36,637 nucleotides of DNA from Candidatus Omnitrophota bacterium (GTDB taxonomy: Bacteria > Omnitrophota > Gorgyraeia > Tantalellales > Tantalellaceae): the NCBI GenBank assembly GCA_028700515.1, contig JAQVSN010000004.1, forward strand, positions 1-36,637. Reading direction: 5' to 3'. Each line of letters starts with the position of its first letter. Within the stretch, counting starts at the first letter, position 1. Made by a program: the position numbers and the translations under genes. The notes under the pieces were generated by a model. That model searched no databases. It was not told the origin of the DNA and was given only the letters and a program-made list of their open reading frames with translations. Positions 1 to 6,977 of this stretch are shown here, in pieces.

Positions 1-34
1 GTTATTATCAACCTAATATAGCCAATTCACGTGA

Positions 35-63
35 AGTATAGCACGGGGTCATCGGGTTGTCAA
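35..63 (-). promoter_or_regulatory. sigma70-type promoter reading out of the left edge
   Basis: On the minus strand TTGACA (63-58) and TATACT (40-35) are separated by exactly 17 bases. The -35 box overlaps the stop codon of the PilZ gene, so it should start a transcript near base 28 for a gene beyond the left edge. This is a sequence match only. Confidence 0.65.
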
Positions 64-428
64 GCTGACGCCCGTAATAATTGTGCCATTATCTGATCAA
101 TGGCTTCCTTCTGGGAGGCGGGCATCGCCACGAACTCGATACCCGTATCATAACTGGACCTTCCTGAAGGGGTCATAGGATGATTTCTTACCACCCATAC
201 GACTTCGCCTTTACACTCGACAGGTTCTCCGTCCTGGGTAAGAAAAAGCTCAAGCCCCACCTTTTCAAAGAGGTCAAGTTTTTTATCAAGCACCACGCAT
301 ATACCGCCCGCTCCAAGATTTTCGGTAACGGCTTCGATGTCCATCTTGCCGCCATCCGCAAAGACCTTGATGCGGCATTTACAGTTCACCCGAGGGAACC
401 TTCTCTGGTTCATTCCTTCCCACATCAT
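60..428 (-). CDS. PilZ domain protein (predicted c-di-GMP receptor)
   Basis: A single PilZ domain of about 120 residues. The two c-di-GMP-binding signatures are visible: an arginine motif RRFPR just after the start, and ENLGAGG, which corresponds to the D/NxSxxG motif with the Ser position occupied by Gly. The open frame extends upstream to 584, but that stretch does not look like PilZ and overlaps the promoter. The start is therefore placed at the first of two adjacent ATGs (428 or 425), followed by WEGMNQRRFPR; an ATG at 413 is also possible. The predicted -10 box ends about 10 bases before the chosen ATG, so the leader is very short, with only a weak AGG. The gene is divergent from exeA, and PilZ proteins often act with envelope or pilus machinery, but a link here is inference. 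Confidence 0.8.
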   Translation of the reverse strand: MMWEGMNQRRFPRVNCKCRIKVFADGGKMDIEAVTENLGAGGICVVLDKKLDLFEKVGLELFLTQDGEPVECKGEVVWVVRNHPMTPSGRSSYDTGIEFVAMPASQKEAIDQIMAQLLRASA

Positions 429-438
429 ATTACCTGTA

Positions 439-467
439 AATATACACGATGGTCCATTGAAATTCAA
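439..467 (-). promoter_or_regulatory. promoter of the pilZ gene
   Basis: Minus-strand TTGAAT (467-462), a 17-base spacer and TATATT (444-439). The expected transcription start lies about 5 bases before the pilZ ATG at 428. The -10 region reads TGTATATTTAC, the same 11 bases as in the aroB promoter. Confidence 0.6.
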
Positions 468-536
468 GGCGCAAAGATAAGCCAAGTTCATGACAAGCTG
501 ACTTGATCCCGGATACCACAGAATCATATCACACAC

Positions 537-565
537 TTGCGCTGTTCTGCTATGAAGCGTATAAT
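537..565 (+). promoter_or_regulatory. promoter of the exeA-like operon
   Basis: Plus-strand TTGCGC (537-542), a 17-base spacer and a perfect TATAAT (560-565). A start near 572 gives a short leader carrying AAAAGGAG about 9 bases before the ATG at 589. With the pilZ promoter it forms a compact divergent control region. Confidence 0.65.
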
Positions 566-588
566 ATCGGAAAAGGAGACTCAAGAAA

Positions 589-1422
589 ATGTATCTCTCA
601 TATTACGGGCTCAAGGAGAATCCTTTCAATGTTACAAGCGACCCTTCTTTTCTCTATTTAAGCCATACACATAAAGAGGCTTTGGACCACCTCCTGTTTG
701 GGATCGATAGACGAAAAGGCTTTATAGAGATCACGGGCGAGATAGGTTGCGGCAAAACAACCCTTTGCCGGGCTCTTCTTTCCCGATTGGACACAACCGT
801 AAAAACATCCGTGATATTCAATTCCACCCTTCCTGAAGCTCAATTACTCGAGGCCATTGTTGAGGATTTCGGGCTAAAACCCGAAAAACGCGGAAAAGGA
901 GCTTCCATAATGGCCCTTAACCGTTTTCTTCTCGAACAGCTCCGAGAGGGCAATAACGCAGTCCTAATAATAGATGAGGCCCAGAATTTGAGGCCCACTG
1001 CCTTGGAAACGATAAGAATGCTTTCAACCCTCGAAACCGAAAAAGAAAAACTTCTCCAGATCATACTGGTCGGACAACCCCAGCTCATTAAGAAACTCGA
1101 TTCCCCCGGGCTCGAGCAGCTCAAACAGCGAATAAGCGTCCGTTTTCATGTAAAACCCCTCGAACCGGGGGAAATCAGCAACTACATCGATTACCGCCTG
1201 CGCATCGCCGGATCGGACGGGAAAATTAAATTTTTACCCGAAACGATAGATTCGATCTGCGCCTATACAAAAGGGGTCCCCCGCCTTATAAACTTGCTTT
1301 GCGACAAGGCGCTTCTTCTCGGGTTCGTTAGGGAAACGTCGACCATTGATCCTGATATGATACAGATGGGGATAGAGGAGATCGAGGGATTGATCATCGT
1401 CAATTCGGGGGGCAAAAAATGA
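589..1422 (+). CDS. ExeA/GspA-like AAA ATPase
   Basis: This 277-residue protein has the typical opening of the ExeA/GspA family (YYGLKENPFNVTSDP). A Walker A motif GEIGCGKT lies at about 50-57 and a Walker B motif VLIIDEAQ at about 125-132. In Aeromonas and related bacteria ExeA works with ExeB to help assemble the type II secretion secretin; similar ATPases are found near type IV pilus genes. The aromatic peptidoglycan-binding tail seen in longer ExeA proteins is absent, so this is the short ATPase-only form. A good SD (AAGGAG) supports the start. Its stop overlaps the next ATG (ATGA), so the two are translationally coupled. The ATPase family is clear, but the secretion system served is not visible here. 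Confidence 0.88.
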   Translation: MYLSYYGLKENPFNVTSDPSFLYLSHTHKEALDHLLFGIDRRKGFIEITGEIGCGKTTLCRALLSRLDTTVKTSVIFNSTLPEAQLLEAIVEDFGLKPEKRGKGASIMALNRFLLEQLREGNNAVLIIDEAQNLRPTALETIRMLSTLETEKEKLLQIILVGQPQLIKKLDSPGLEQLKQRISVRFHVKPLEPGEISNYIDYRLRIAGSDGKIKFLPETIDSICAYTKGVPRLINLLCDKALLLGFVRETSTIDPDMIQMGIEEIEGLIIVNSGGKK

Positions 1423-1958
1423 GCATAATCGCCGAAGCCCTCAAAAAAGCGCAGAAAGAACGCGAAGTTCCACCTCCAAAAAGCTCCGTTGATCTTATTC
1501 CTTCCACCCTTCACGTGTTAACGCCAAAAGTTACTGCCTTAAAGAAAAGCGGAATACCCCTGGCCTTGGCATCTTTCTCTCTCCTCGCAGCCGCTCTGGT
1601 CGTTTTTTTTACCTTGATGTTCAGGGCTTCAGAAAAACCTTCGGCAACACCGGATCTTTCGGTCAAAACGCAGGATATCCCCGCCGGTCTCCAGGGTGAA
1701 GCTACTCTTACTCCTCCCCCCTCCACTGGGCGCTTCCCCGCAATTGATGAACCTGTAGACCCTCGCAAGAGGACTTTCACAGGTCCCCGCCCCGAATTAA
1801 CCGGGATAATGTACTCCCGGGTATCCCCAAAAGCTATTGTCGGCGGGAGAATGGTCTCGGAAGGCGATACGATTGACGGCAGGACGGTCCTTAAAATACT
1901 TCCTGAAAGCGTTATATTATCATCCGAAGGCCAGGAAGAAGAGATACGGCTTCCTTAA
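1419..1958 (+). CDS. GspB/ExeB-like single-pass membrane protein
   Basis: The N-terminus SIIAEALKKAQKER is the signature opening of GspB/ExeB-type proteins in bacteria that pair them with an ExeA ATPase. One hydrophobic segment at about residues 45-68 anchors the protein, followed by a Pro/Thr-rich linker. The C-terminal periplasmic part (LTGIMYSRVSPKAIVGGRMV and the region after it) resembles the short beta domain of GspB. Family members couple the cytoplasmic ATPase to the envelope during secretin or pilus assembly. The ATGA overlap with the ATPase gene supports joint function. A convergent thioesterase gene ends at 2000, and no strong terminator is seen between them. Confidence 0.8.
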   Translation: MSIIAEALKKAQKEREVPPPKSSVDLIPSTLHVLTPKVTALKKSGIPLALASFSLLAAALVVFFTLMFRASEKPSATPDLSVKTQDIPAGLQGEATLTPPPSTGRFPAIDEPVDPRKRTFTGPRPELTGIMYSRVSPKAIVGGRMVSEGDTIDGRTVLKILPESVILSSEGQEEEIRLP

Positions 1959-1999
1959 ACTGTCTTTTTCCCCTCATCAAAAACGAAGAAGCCTATGTG

Positions 2000-2401
2000 T
2001 CATTTTTGAAGGAATGCGAGCTTGATCTTCCCGGGGACTGGAACAGGAACACCTTTGTCATTAACAAAAGCATGTCTGGTGTACCCCTCGGTCATAAGCC
2101 TTCCGTCTTTTCTTATCTCGTATCCGAAAACCACTCTGGAGGCGCCGATGTCAGAAAGAACGGTGGTTATTTCAAAAACATCATCATACCGGAGCGGGGC
2201 GCGATAGCGGCAATAGGACTCTACCACAGGAAGATACAACTTCTCTTTTTCCTCTATATCGCGATAAGCCACTCCCCTGGCACGGAAAAATTCAGTTCTC
2301 GCGATCTCGAACCAGACGAGATAATTTGAATAATAAACCACTCCCATCTGGTCGGTTTCAGCATAGCGGACACGAAGCTGCGTAATGTGGGAAGCGTTCA
2401 T
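2000..2401 (-). CDS. acyl-CoA thioesterase, YbgC/4HBT hotdog family
   Basis: At 133 residues this is a normal-length hotdog-fold thioesterase. The active-site segment VRYAETDQMGVVYYSNYLVW matches the YbgC/4-hydroxybenzoyl-CoA thioesterase signature, with the catalytic Asp in ETDQMG. Enzymes of this type hydrolyse short or medium acyl-CoA (or acyl-ACP) thioesters in the cytoplasm. In proteobacteria YbgC sits with the Tol-Pal genes, but here it is the last gene after aroB and the YjbQ-like gene. A GAGG lies about 8 bases before the ATG. The substrate cannot be told from sequence. Confidence 0.85.
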   Translation of the reverse strand: MNASHITQLRVRYAETDQMGVVYYSNYLVWFEIARTEFFRARGVAYRDIEEKEKLYLPVVESYCRYRAPLRYDDVFEITTVLSDIGASRVVFGYEIRKDGRLMTEGYTRHAFVNDKGVPVPVPGKIKLAFLQK

Positions 2402-2443
2402 ATCATTAGCCTCAACTTCGCGTCAAAAGACGCCGTTAATACA

Positions 2444-2854
2444 TTATCGCTCAAAGACGCTGACATATATCTTTCGTGATCTCGGACCATCAAACTCGCA
2501 AAAGTAGATCCCCTGCCATGTTCCTAACGTCATGCGACCTTCCTGCACACACACTGTGACCGAACTTCCGATCAGTGAGGCCATTACATGAGCGCGGGAA
2601 TTCCCCTCTGAATGCTTGTAACCGATATCCAGGGGAACCATATTGTCAAGAGCCATGATCATATCTCCCTTAACATCGGGATCGGCGTTCTCATTGATAG
2701 TAACGGCAGCGGTGGTATGCGGAGAAAAAACGTGGCAAAGTCCGTTCAATACACCCGAACGGCTTACGGCGCCCCGAACAAGGTCGGTCACATCCAGAAG
2801 CTCTATTCTCCCCCTCGTCTTAAGGGGAAGAGAGATAAGATCAGGATCGGACAT
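2444..2854 (-). CDS. YjbQ/UPF0047 family protein
   Basis: A complete 136-residue member of the YjbQ (UPF0047) family. The conserved block HVFSPHTTAAVTINENADPD and the C-terminal block LGTWQGIYFCEFDGPR are both present. Members are trimeric cytoplasmic proteins; some have weak thiamine phosphate synthase activity, hence the common name secondary thiamine-phosphate synthase, but the physiological role is unsettled. The gene overlaps the end of aroB by 14 bases and has only a weak SD, so it is probably translated from the aroB mRNA. The thiC/ThiD2-like pair elsewhere in the window has no visible ThiE partner, which makes the alleged thiamine link worth noting, but this is only inference. Confidence 0.85.
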   Translation of the reverse strand: MSDPDLISLPLKTRGRIELLDVTDLVRGAVSRSGVLNGLCHVFSPHTTAAVTINENADPDVKGDMIMALDNMVPLDIGYKHSEGNSRAHVMASLIGSSVTVCVQEGRMTLGTWQGIYFCEFDGPRSRKIYVSVFER

Positions 2855-3941
2855 ATTTTCTTAATACCGTCTTAATTAGGAGTTCCGGAATGTCATCTAT
2901 AATTTTCACAGAACCTATTCCACAGGGAAGGACTAATCGATTCGCGCCGGAAGTGAACTTCTTGTCGAACCCCATGGACTCCATTATTTTCCGGGGGGTA
3001 ACCCCGGTTATCCTAGTGGGGAGTCCTGCTCTGGCGATCAAATTCTTGATCCTTTCGAGGTCAGATAAGCTTATCATGCCAAGCTCAAGAGCGATATCTC
3101 CGGCAAGGATCATTCCCAATGCCACCGCCTCGCCGTGGTTATAAGCTTCCGAGTAGGACGTGGCAGTCTCGATCGCATGTCCGAGAGTGTGTCCGAAATT
3201 CAGAATGATCCGGACATCCTGGACATCCCTTTCATCCCTCTCCACGATGCGGGCTTTTATCGCCGCGCACTCATATATGACATGTTCTATGTGAAACCCC
3301 TTAAGAGAGATCACCTTAGGCATGTCTTTTTCCAGCATGTCGAACAGGGCCGGGCTTTTTATCACTGCGTATTTAACGACCTCTGCCATGCCGTTCCGGA
3401 CCTGGCGCGTGGGCAGACTGGAAAGTATATCAACGTCGGCAATGACCGCTCTGGGCTGGTAAAAAGCTCCTATCAGGTTCTTGGCGGCGAGAAGGTCCAC
3501 TCCGCATTTACCTCCGATGGAAGAATCGACCTGTGCCAACAAAGTTGTGGGGACCTGTATGAAAGGGACCCCGCGCCGGAACGTCGCCGCGATGAAACCA
3601 GCCAGGTCTCCTACTACCCCCCCGCCCAAAGCCACTATCAACGGTTTTTTCCCTTGTGTCTTTCGGGCGATCTTTTCCACCGTGTCCCCATAAACCGCCA
3701 GCGATTTCGACCGTTCGCTCGACGGGACGGTTATTCTAAGATTTTCATGCGACCGGGACAAAGACGCGAGCATCGGCTCAACAAGACGGGAGGTGTTTGA
3801 GGATACTACCGGATCCGTAAGGATCACAACGGGACCCCGGAAACCGGAGCGTCGGATCACACGCGGAAGCTCCCTTAAAGCCCCTCTGCCGATAAATATC
3901 CCGTAAGACCGATCTTTGAGAGACACTTTTATCTTCTTCAT
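2841..3941 (-). CDS. aroB: 3-dehydroquinate synthase
   Basis: This enzyme converts DAHP to 3-dehydroquinate, the second shikimate pathway step, using NAD and a divalent metal. The 366-residue length is normal. Diagnostic blocks include the NAD-binding ALGGGVVGDLAGF, the DSSIGGKCGVDL loop and the metal-binding NFGHTLGHAIE. The ATG at 3941 has no Shine-Dalgarno sequence. The predicted -10 box ends only 7 bases upstream, so a leaderless mRNA is expected. The gene heads an operon with the YjbQ-like and thioesterase genes. AroQ, the next enzyme of the pathway, is encoded separately at 21187-21627. Confidence 0.95.
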   Translation of the reverse strand: MKKIKVSLKDRSYGIFIGRGALRELPRVIRRSGFRGPVVILTDPVVSSNTSRLVEPMLASLSRSHENLRITVPSSERSKSLAVYGDTVEKIARKTQGKKPLIVALGGGVVGDLAGFIAATFRRGVPFIQVPTTLLAQVDSSIGGKCGVDLLAAKNLIGAFYQPRAVIADVDILSSLPTRQVRNGMAEVVKYAVIKSPALFDMLEKDMPKVISLKGFHIEHVIYECAAIKARIVERDERDVQDVRIILNFGHTLGHAIETATSYSEAYNHGEAVALGMILAGDIALELGMISLSDLERIKNLIARAGLPTRITGVTPRKIMESMGFDKKFTSGANRLVLPCGIGSVKIIDDIPELLIKTVLRKYVRS

Positions 3942-3948
3942 GGACGTA

Positions 3949-3977
3949 AATATACATCATATCAGGCTAAAAGGCAA
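3949..3977 (-). promoter_or_regulatory. promoter of aroB, predicted leaderless
   Basis: Minus-strand TTGCCT (3977-3972), 17 bases, TATATT (3954-3949). Seven bases separate the -10 box from the aroB ATG, so transcription should begin at or next to the start codon. The -10 context TGTATATTTAC is identical to that of the pilZ promoter. Confidence 0.6.
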
Positions 3978-4040
3978 AGGACCCATGTCATCCTCACCAC
4001 CTTGTCTTTGCCAACACCGTCATACTGTACCGTCCTTTGA

Positions 4041-4730
4041 TCATTGCCGACAGGCGCGATCAGAACGGAATTCATCAAGAAGCTCAGGGGGAAATCCCGG
4101 GTTGCTCACAACTATCCGGCCGCAATGCAGCGGCCCCTCCGCCCTATAAAAGCCTCGTTTCGGAAGACCGAAGGTCACTGTTTTGTAGGCTCTTACGCAC
4201 TCGCCTATTGCTTCTCCGGTATCCGGATGAAGCCCTGAGGGGATATCGACCGAAAATACCCGGGAGTTTGATGAGTTGATATACTTAATAACCTTATCGT
4301 ACTGTCCGTTAGGTACGCCGCGGAATCCGGTACCGAAAATAGCGTCTACAATGACATCGAACGACAGATCGCTATCACAAAGGGCATTGTAGGGCATTAT
4401 GCGCATACCCAATCTTCCGAGTATTCTAGCATTCAAGCCTAATGATCCGTCTTTTGGACAGGACTCTTGGGGGGAATAAACTGAAATATGCCCGTACCGA
4501 TAATAGTGCAGCCACTTTGCGGCCACAAAGCCATCGCCGCCATTATTTCCTTTACCTGAAACCACTGCTATCTTCTTGTCCCTCAACGTCCCAAGGTCAA
4601 GGGCTATCTCATCAGCTACAGCCTTTCCGGCATTCTCCATTAGTAAGATCTGGGGTATAAAGAATTCGCTCTGGGACCGCCTGTCGATCTCAATCATCTG
4701 TTCAGCTGTAACAAATATGGGGAGTTCCAT
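4041..4730 (-). CDS. nnrE: NAD(P)H-hydrate epimerase (YjeF N-terminal domain)
   Basis: A 229-residue YjeF_N-domain protein that epimerises R- and S-NAD(P)H hydrates as part of cofactor repair. The signature GKGNNGGDGFVAA, the VDAIFGTGFRG block and SVDIPSGLHPDTG are all present, covering the phosphate-binding loop and catalytic Asp region. The dehydratase domain (NnrD/CARKD), often fused C-terminally, is absent, so it must be encoded elsewhere or be missing. No clear SD precedes the ATG at 4730. The gene lies between the OB-fold tRNA-binding gene and aroB; aroB has its own promoter. Confidence 0.88.
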   Translation of the reverse strand: MELPIFVTAEQMIEIDRRSQSEFFIPQILLMENAGKAVADEIALDLGTLRDKKIAVVSGKGNNGGDGFVAAKWLHYYRYGHISVYSPQESCPKDGSLGLNARILGRLGMRIMPYNALCDSDLSFDVIVDAIFGTGFRGVPNGQYDKVIKYINSSNSRVFSVDIPSGLHPDTGEAIGECVRAYKTVTFGLPKRGFYRAEGPLHCGRIVVSNPGFPPELLDEFRSDRACRQ

Positions 4731-4792
4731 TATATTGAACGATCTTTTTTGCCCCGAAGAACGGTTTTCGCAAGATAGTACGGCAGGAAGCG

Positions 4793-5116
4793 TTATTTTA
4801 CCAATGCGCCTGAAGGCACATCCGAATCGGGGATCAGAATGACAGGACCGTCATCACTCGTCGCGGCCAACAACATGCCGTTGGATTCGGCCCCCCGGAT
4901 CATAGCCGGTTCAAGATTGTTGACTACGACCACTTTCCGGCCAATAAGAGCCTCCGGAGAGGGATAGGACGCCCTTATCCCCGCGATGATCTGTTTTGTT
5001 TCTCCGGCCACCTCTATCTTAAGCACATAAAGTTTATCTGCGTTAGGATGAAATACGGCTTCTACTATCTTTGCTACACGCAATTCAATTTTCTTGAAAT
5101 CATCGTACGTTATCAT
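4793..5116 (-). CDS. free-standing tRNA-binding OB domain (MetRS C-terminal/CsaA-like)
   Basis: This 107-residue protein is a complete tRNA-binding OB domain of the MetRS beta-subunit/CsaA/Arc1p class. Supporting segments are KIELRVAKIVEAVFHPNADKL at the start, KQIIAGIR in the middle and the typical VVVNNLEPAMIRGAESNGML near the end. In many bacteria this domain is the C-terminal part of methionyl-tRNA synthetase; here it stands alone. It could be a trans-acting MetRS subunit or a CsaA-like chaperone; the sequence looks closer to the MetRS tail. AAAGGTG lies upstream of the ATG. The gene follows a long perfect hairpin at 5135-5173, which separates it from the small basic protein gene. Confidence 0.82.
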   Translation of the reverse strand: MITYDDFKKIELRVAKIVEAVFHPNADKLYVLKIEVAGETKQIIAGIRASYPSPEALIGRKVVVVNNLEPAMIRGAESNGMLLAATSDDGPVILIPDSDVPSGALVK

Positions 5117-5134
5117 GGCATAGCACCTTTAAGA

Positions 5135-5173
5135 CCGTTCGGGAGCGGAGATCGCCCATCCGCTCCCGAACGG
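5135..5173 (-). terminator. perfect 15-bp intercistronic stem-loop
   Basis: Bases 5135-5149 (CCGTTCGGGAGCGGA) are the exact inverse of 5159-5173, with a 9-base loop. It starts 7 bases after the small basic protein gene stop. The run after the stem on the minus strand is only TCTTAAAGG, so it may be a weak terminator or an mRNA-stabilising hairpin that lowers expression of the downstream OB-domain gene. Confidence 0.75.
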
Positions 5174-5179
5174 AACACA

Positions 5180-5512
5180 TTACTTTTTAGCGTCTTTTCC
5201 GGCTGCGGGTTTACCGGCGGCCTTTCCTTTATCTGGCGCGGCTGCCCCCTTGGCTGGGGCCGCTGCCGCTCCTTTTGCCGCGGCCGGAGCCGCGCCTTTC
5301 GCCGCAGCCGCGTCAGCCCCTTCGGCTCCCTCGGCCTTAACCTTTTTCGCCTTAAATCGTACTCTTTTTATTTTAGGAAGCTTATAGATCGAATCTTTTT
5401 CCGGGCTCCACTTCTCGGCCGTAAAAAGTTCCTTGATCCTCTCATACCTTTTGAGCACGGAGCGGAATTTCGCTCCGATACCTGTTGTCCTCAAACTCGG
5501 ATGCTGCGTCAT
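5180..5512 (-). CDS. small basic protein (TIGR04137-like) with Ala/Lys/Pro-rich tail
   Basis: The first 55 or so residues (MTQHPSLRTTGIGAKFRSVL, then KRYERIKELFTAEKW and a KLPKIKRVRFK segment) match what I recall of a short basic protein family known from Planctomycetes, Verrucomicrobia, Lentisphaerae and relatives (TIGR04137). Family members are usually only that core. Here it is followed by about 50 residues of low-complexity tail made of repeated KGAA/AAP units ending in GKDAKK. Such tails are common on nucleic-acid-binding or ribosome-associated proteins, but no function is established. A very strong SD (AAAGGAGG) suggests high expression. It probably shares a transcript with the SPOR gene upstream and ends at the hairpin 5135-5173. 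Confidence 0.8.
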   Translation of the reverse strand: MTQHPSLRTTGIGAKFRSVLKRYERIKELFTAEKWSPEKDSIYKLPKIKRVRFKAKKVKAEGAEGADAAAAKGAAPAAAKGAAAAPAKGAAAPDKGKAAGKPAAGKDAKK

Positions 5513-5579
5513 TTTTAGATCCTCCTTTTTAACACATTCCGCCAGCCGCTACAGATGCGGCGCTTGGAACGGGAACGGC

Positions 5580-6218
5580 CTACGTGCTGCTCCGTACTAT
5601 TATGCAATCATTGAAATCTATTTCAAGCTTTTTCTTGGCCTTTTCGGCATCTTCCTTTGATCCGCAGGGGATGTATATCTTGAACCAATCCCCTTTTTTA
5701 GATATCCGCGCATCATATCCCCGGGCCCGAAGACGCGATATTTCCTCATTCGCGAAGACTTCGTTTTTTGATGAAGCCAGTTGCAGCAGGTGTGTTATGA
5801 CCTGCTCTTTGGGCTGAAGAGTATTATCTTCGGCCGGCAGGGCAGGGGTTTCTTCGACCGCCTTTTCGGTTTCTTCGGTCTTTTCCTCGTTTTCTACCCT
5901 TCTCAGGAGTTCCTGGGCCTTCTTCTCTAAAAGATCTTCATCAAAAACCGGAAACGCCTCTTCATCATCCGGTTGTATGACCCTTCCGATGGCATTTGGC
6001 CCATAGGCAAGACGCTTACCCTGCTCCACACCGGCCGCGTATGCGACAATAACGGTAATGAGGACAACGATCGAAAGCACCGCGGCATACTCGACCGGCA
6101 GCTTTATCAGCGGCAACTGTCTTCGCTCTGGGGCACCCCCAAGATAACCCTGTTTTGCGGGCTTGCCATCCGGATCGCGTTGCTCAAAAAAATCCTGTTG
6201 AAAACTATTAGGGCTCAT
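5580..6218 (-). CDS. SPOR domain membrane protein
   Basis: A 212-residue bitopic protein: cytoplasmic N-terminus, one membrane segment at about residues 45-66 (YAAVLSIVVLITVIVAYAAG), an acidic Glu-rich linker and a C-terminal SPOR-type domain from about 140. The domain reads LLQLASSKNEVFANEEISRL followed by an RGYDARISKKGDWFKIYI segment. SPOR domains bind denuded peptidoglycan glycans and usually act at the division site. The ATG has no SD, and the predicted -10 box ends 9 bases upstream, so a leader of only 2-3 bases is expected. It is probably co-transcribed with the small basic protein gene. Confidence 0.83.
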   Translation of the reverse strand: MSPNSFQQDFFEQRDPDGKPAKQGYLGGAPERRQLPLIKLPVEYAAVLSIVVLITVIVAYAAGVEQGKRLAYGPNAIGRVIQPDDEEAFPVFDEDLLEKKAQELLRRVENEEKTEETEKAVEETPALPAEDNTLQPKEQVITHLLQLASSKNEVFANEEISRLRARGYDARISKKGDWFKIYIPCGSKEDAEKAKKKLEIDFNDCIIVRSST

Positions 6219-6227
6219 TTGCGCTAT

Positions 6228-6255
6228 ATTTTAGCATAAAGAAGACAAATGACAA
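6228..6255 (-). promoter_or_regulatory. promoter of the SPOR gene, predicted nearly leaderless
   Basis: Minus-strand TTGTCA (6255-6250), 16 bases, TAAAAT (6233-6228). Nine bases lie between the -10 box and the ATG at 6218. Confidence 0.55.
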
Positions 6256-6302
6256 GTGTCCTTTTATGTGTTGCCGGGATGCCTTGAAGAAAAACCCGGG
6301 GC

Positions 6303-6977
6303 CTAAACAGCCATCGAATAAAGGGCTTTAAGCAGCGCCACATTACCCTTATAAGTGATCTGAGTGGAGAACCAACCGTCCTTTTCAGGCGAAAGGACTC
6401 TCTCTCTTAATTCTTCGGGCATAGTCCCGGCGAACAAGGGTGAAAACGATATCTTTGCGTCTATATCGATCATCTGGTTTTCTTCGGAAAAAGATACCCC
6501 TCCTGAAACGATTATGTCCTGTGAGGCCGCTCGAAAATCAGATACCCTGACAAAATCACTGCCAGCTTCGCATAAAAAAGCGACCTCGTCGTATGCTTTC
6601 CCTGAAGAAAAAGGCATTGACATGACATCCTCATGTCCGGGCAAGTCATCGATGCTTGATACTACTTTTACATTCGACATGAGGCATCGGAAAACCAGAT
6701 ATTTGTTACTAATGGAAGCTTTAAGATCGATCTGAATGATCGCCTCATCCGCCTTGATGCCGTTTTGGCCAACTGGAGACATTAGGGAAAGCGATCTAAA
6801 AGTGTTCTCCATGAAAGGGTTGCCGCTCCACGATGCGAACGACATATCCTGCCCGGCCGACATCCGGACAGCGGCGACAAGTATCCGGCCCCTGAAAATC
6901 CAGACAGATACGCCGGTCAAAAACGTTACTGTGACCAGCAGGGCAGCTGCTGTGAGAACCTTTCTAAACATTCTCAT
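6303..6977 (-). CDS. AsmA-like exported/membrane-anchored protein of unknown function
   Basis: The 224-residue protein starts with a hydrophobic segment (residues about 8-28) that could be an anchor or signal peptide. The rest is predicted to be beta-rich and periplasmic. The pattern of short strands (FRSLSLMSPVG, ADEAIIQIDLKASI) is reminiscent of AsmA/DUF748-type proteins, which help move phospholipids between membranes, but it is far shorter and no diagnostic motif is seen. Its ATG overlaps the stop of the HD-GYP gene (ATGA), so the two are translationally coupled. It is the last gene of the dGTPase operon. The family call is tentative. Confidence 0.5.
   Translation of the reverse strand: MRMFRKVLTAAALLVTVTFLTGVSVWIFRGRILVAAVRMSAGQDMSFASWSGNPFMENTFRSLSLMSPVGQNGIKADEAIIQIDLKASISNKYLVFRCLMSNVKVVSSIDDLPGHEDVMSMPFSSGKAYDEVAFLCEAGSDFVRVSDFRAASQDIIVSGGVSFSEENQMIDIDAKISFSPLFAGTMPEELRERVLSPEKDGWFSTQITYKGNVALLKALYSMAV

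Noticed and set aside
429-584. N-terminal extension of the PilZ protein to an ATG at 584
   Set aside because: It would overlap the predicted promoter, is not PilZ-like, and removes the divergent promoter region.
1977-2009. TCAAAAA/TTTTTGA inverted repeat between the convergent gspB-like and thioesterase genes
   Set aside because: Only a 7-bp AT-rich stem with a 19-base loop, partly inside the thioesterase gene; too weak to call a terminator.
3135-3800. Long plus-strand open frame opposite aroB (221 codons)
   Set aside because: Antisense shadow of a conserved enzyme gene; the translation is Arg/His-rich and without motifs.
5230-5340. Ala/Lys repeats in the small basic protein gene as a DNA repeat array or CRISPR
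   Set aside because: The repetition is low-complexity codon usage within a coding frame, not regularly spaced repeats with unique spacers.
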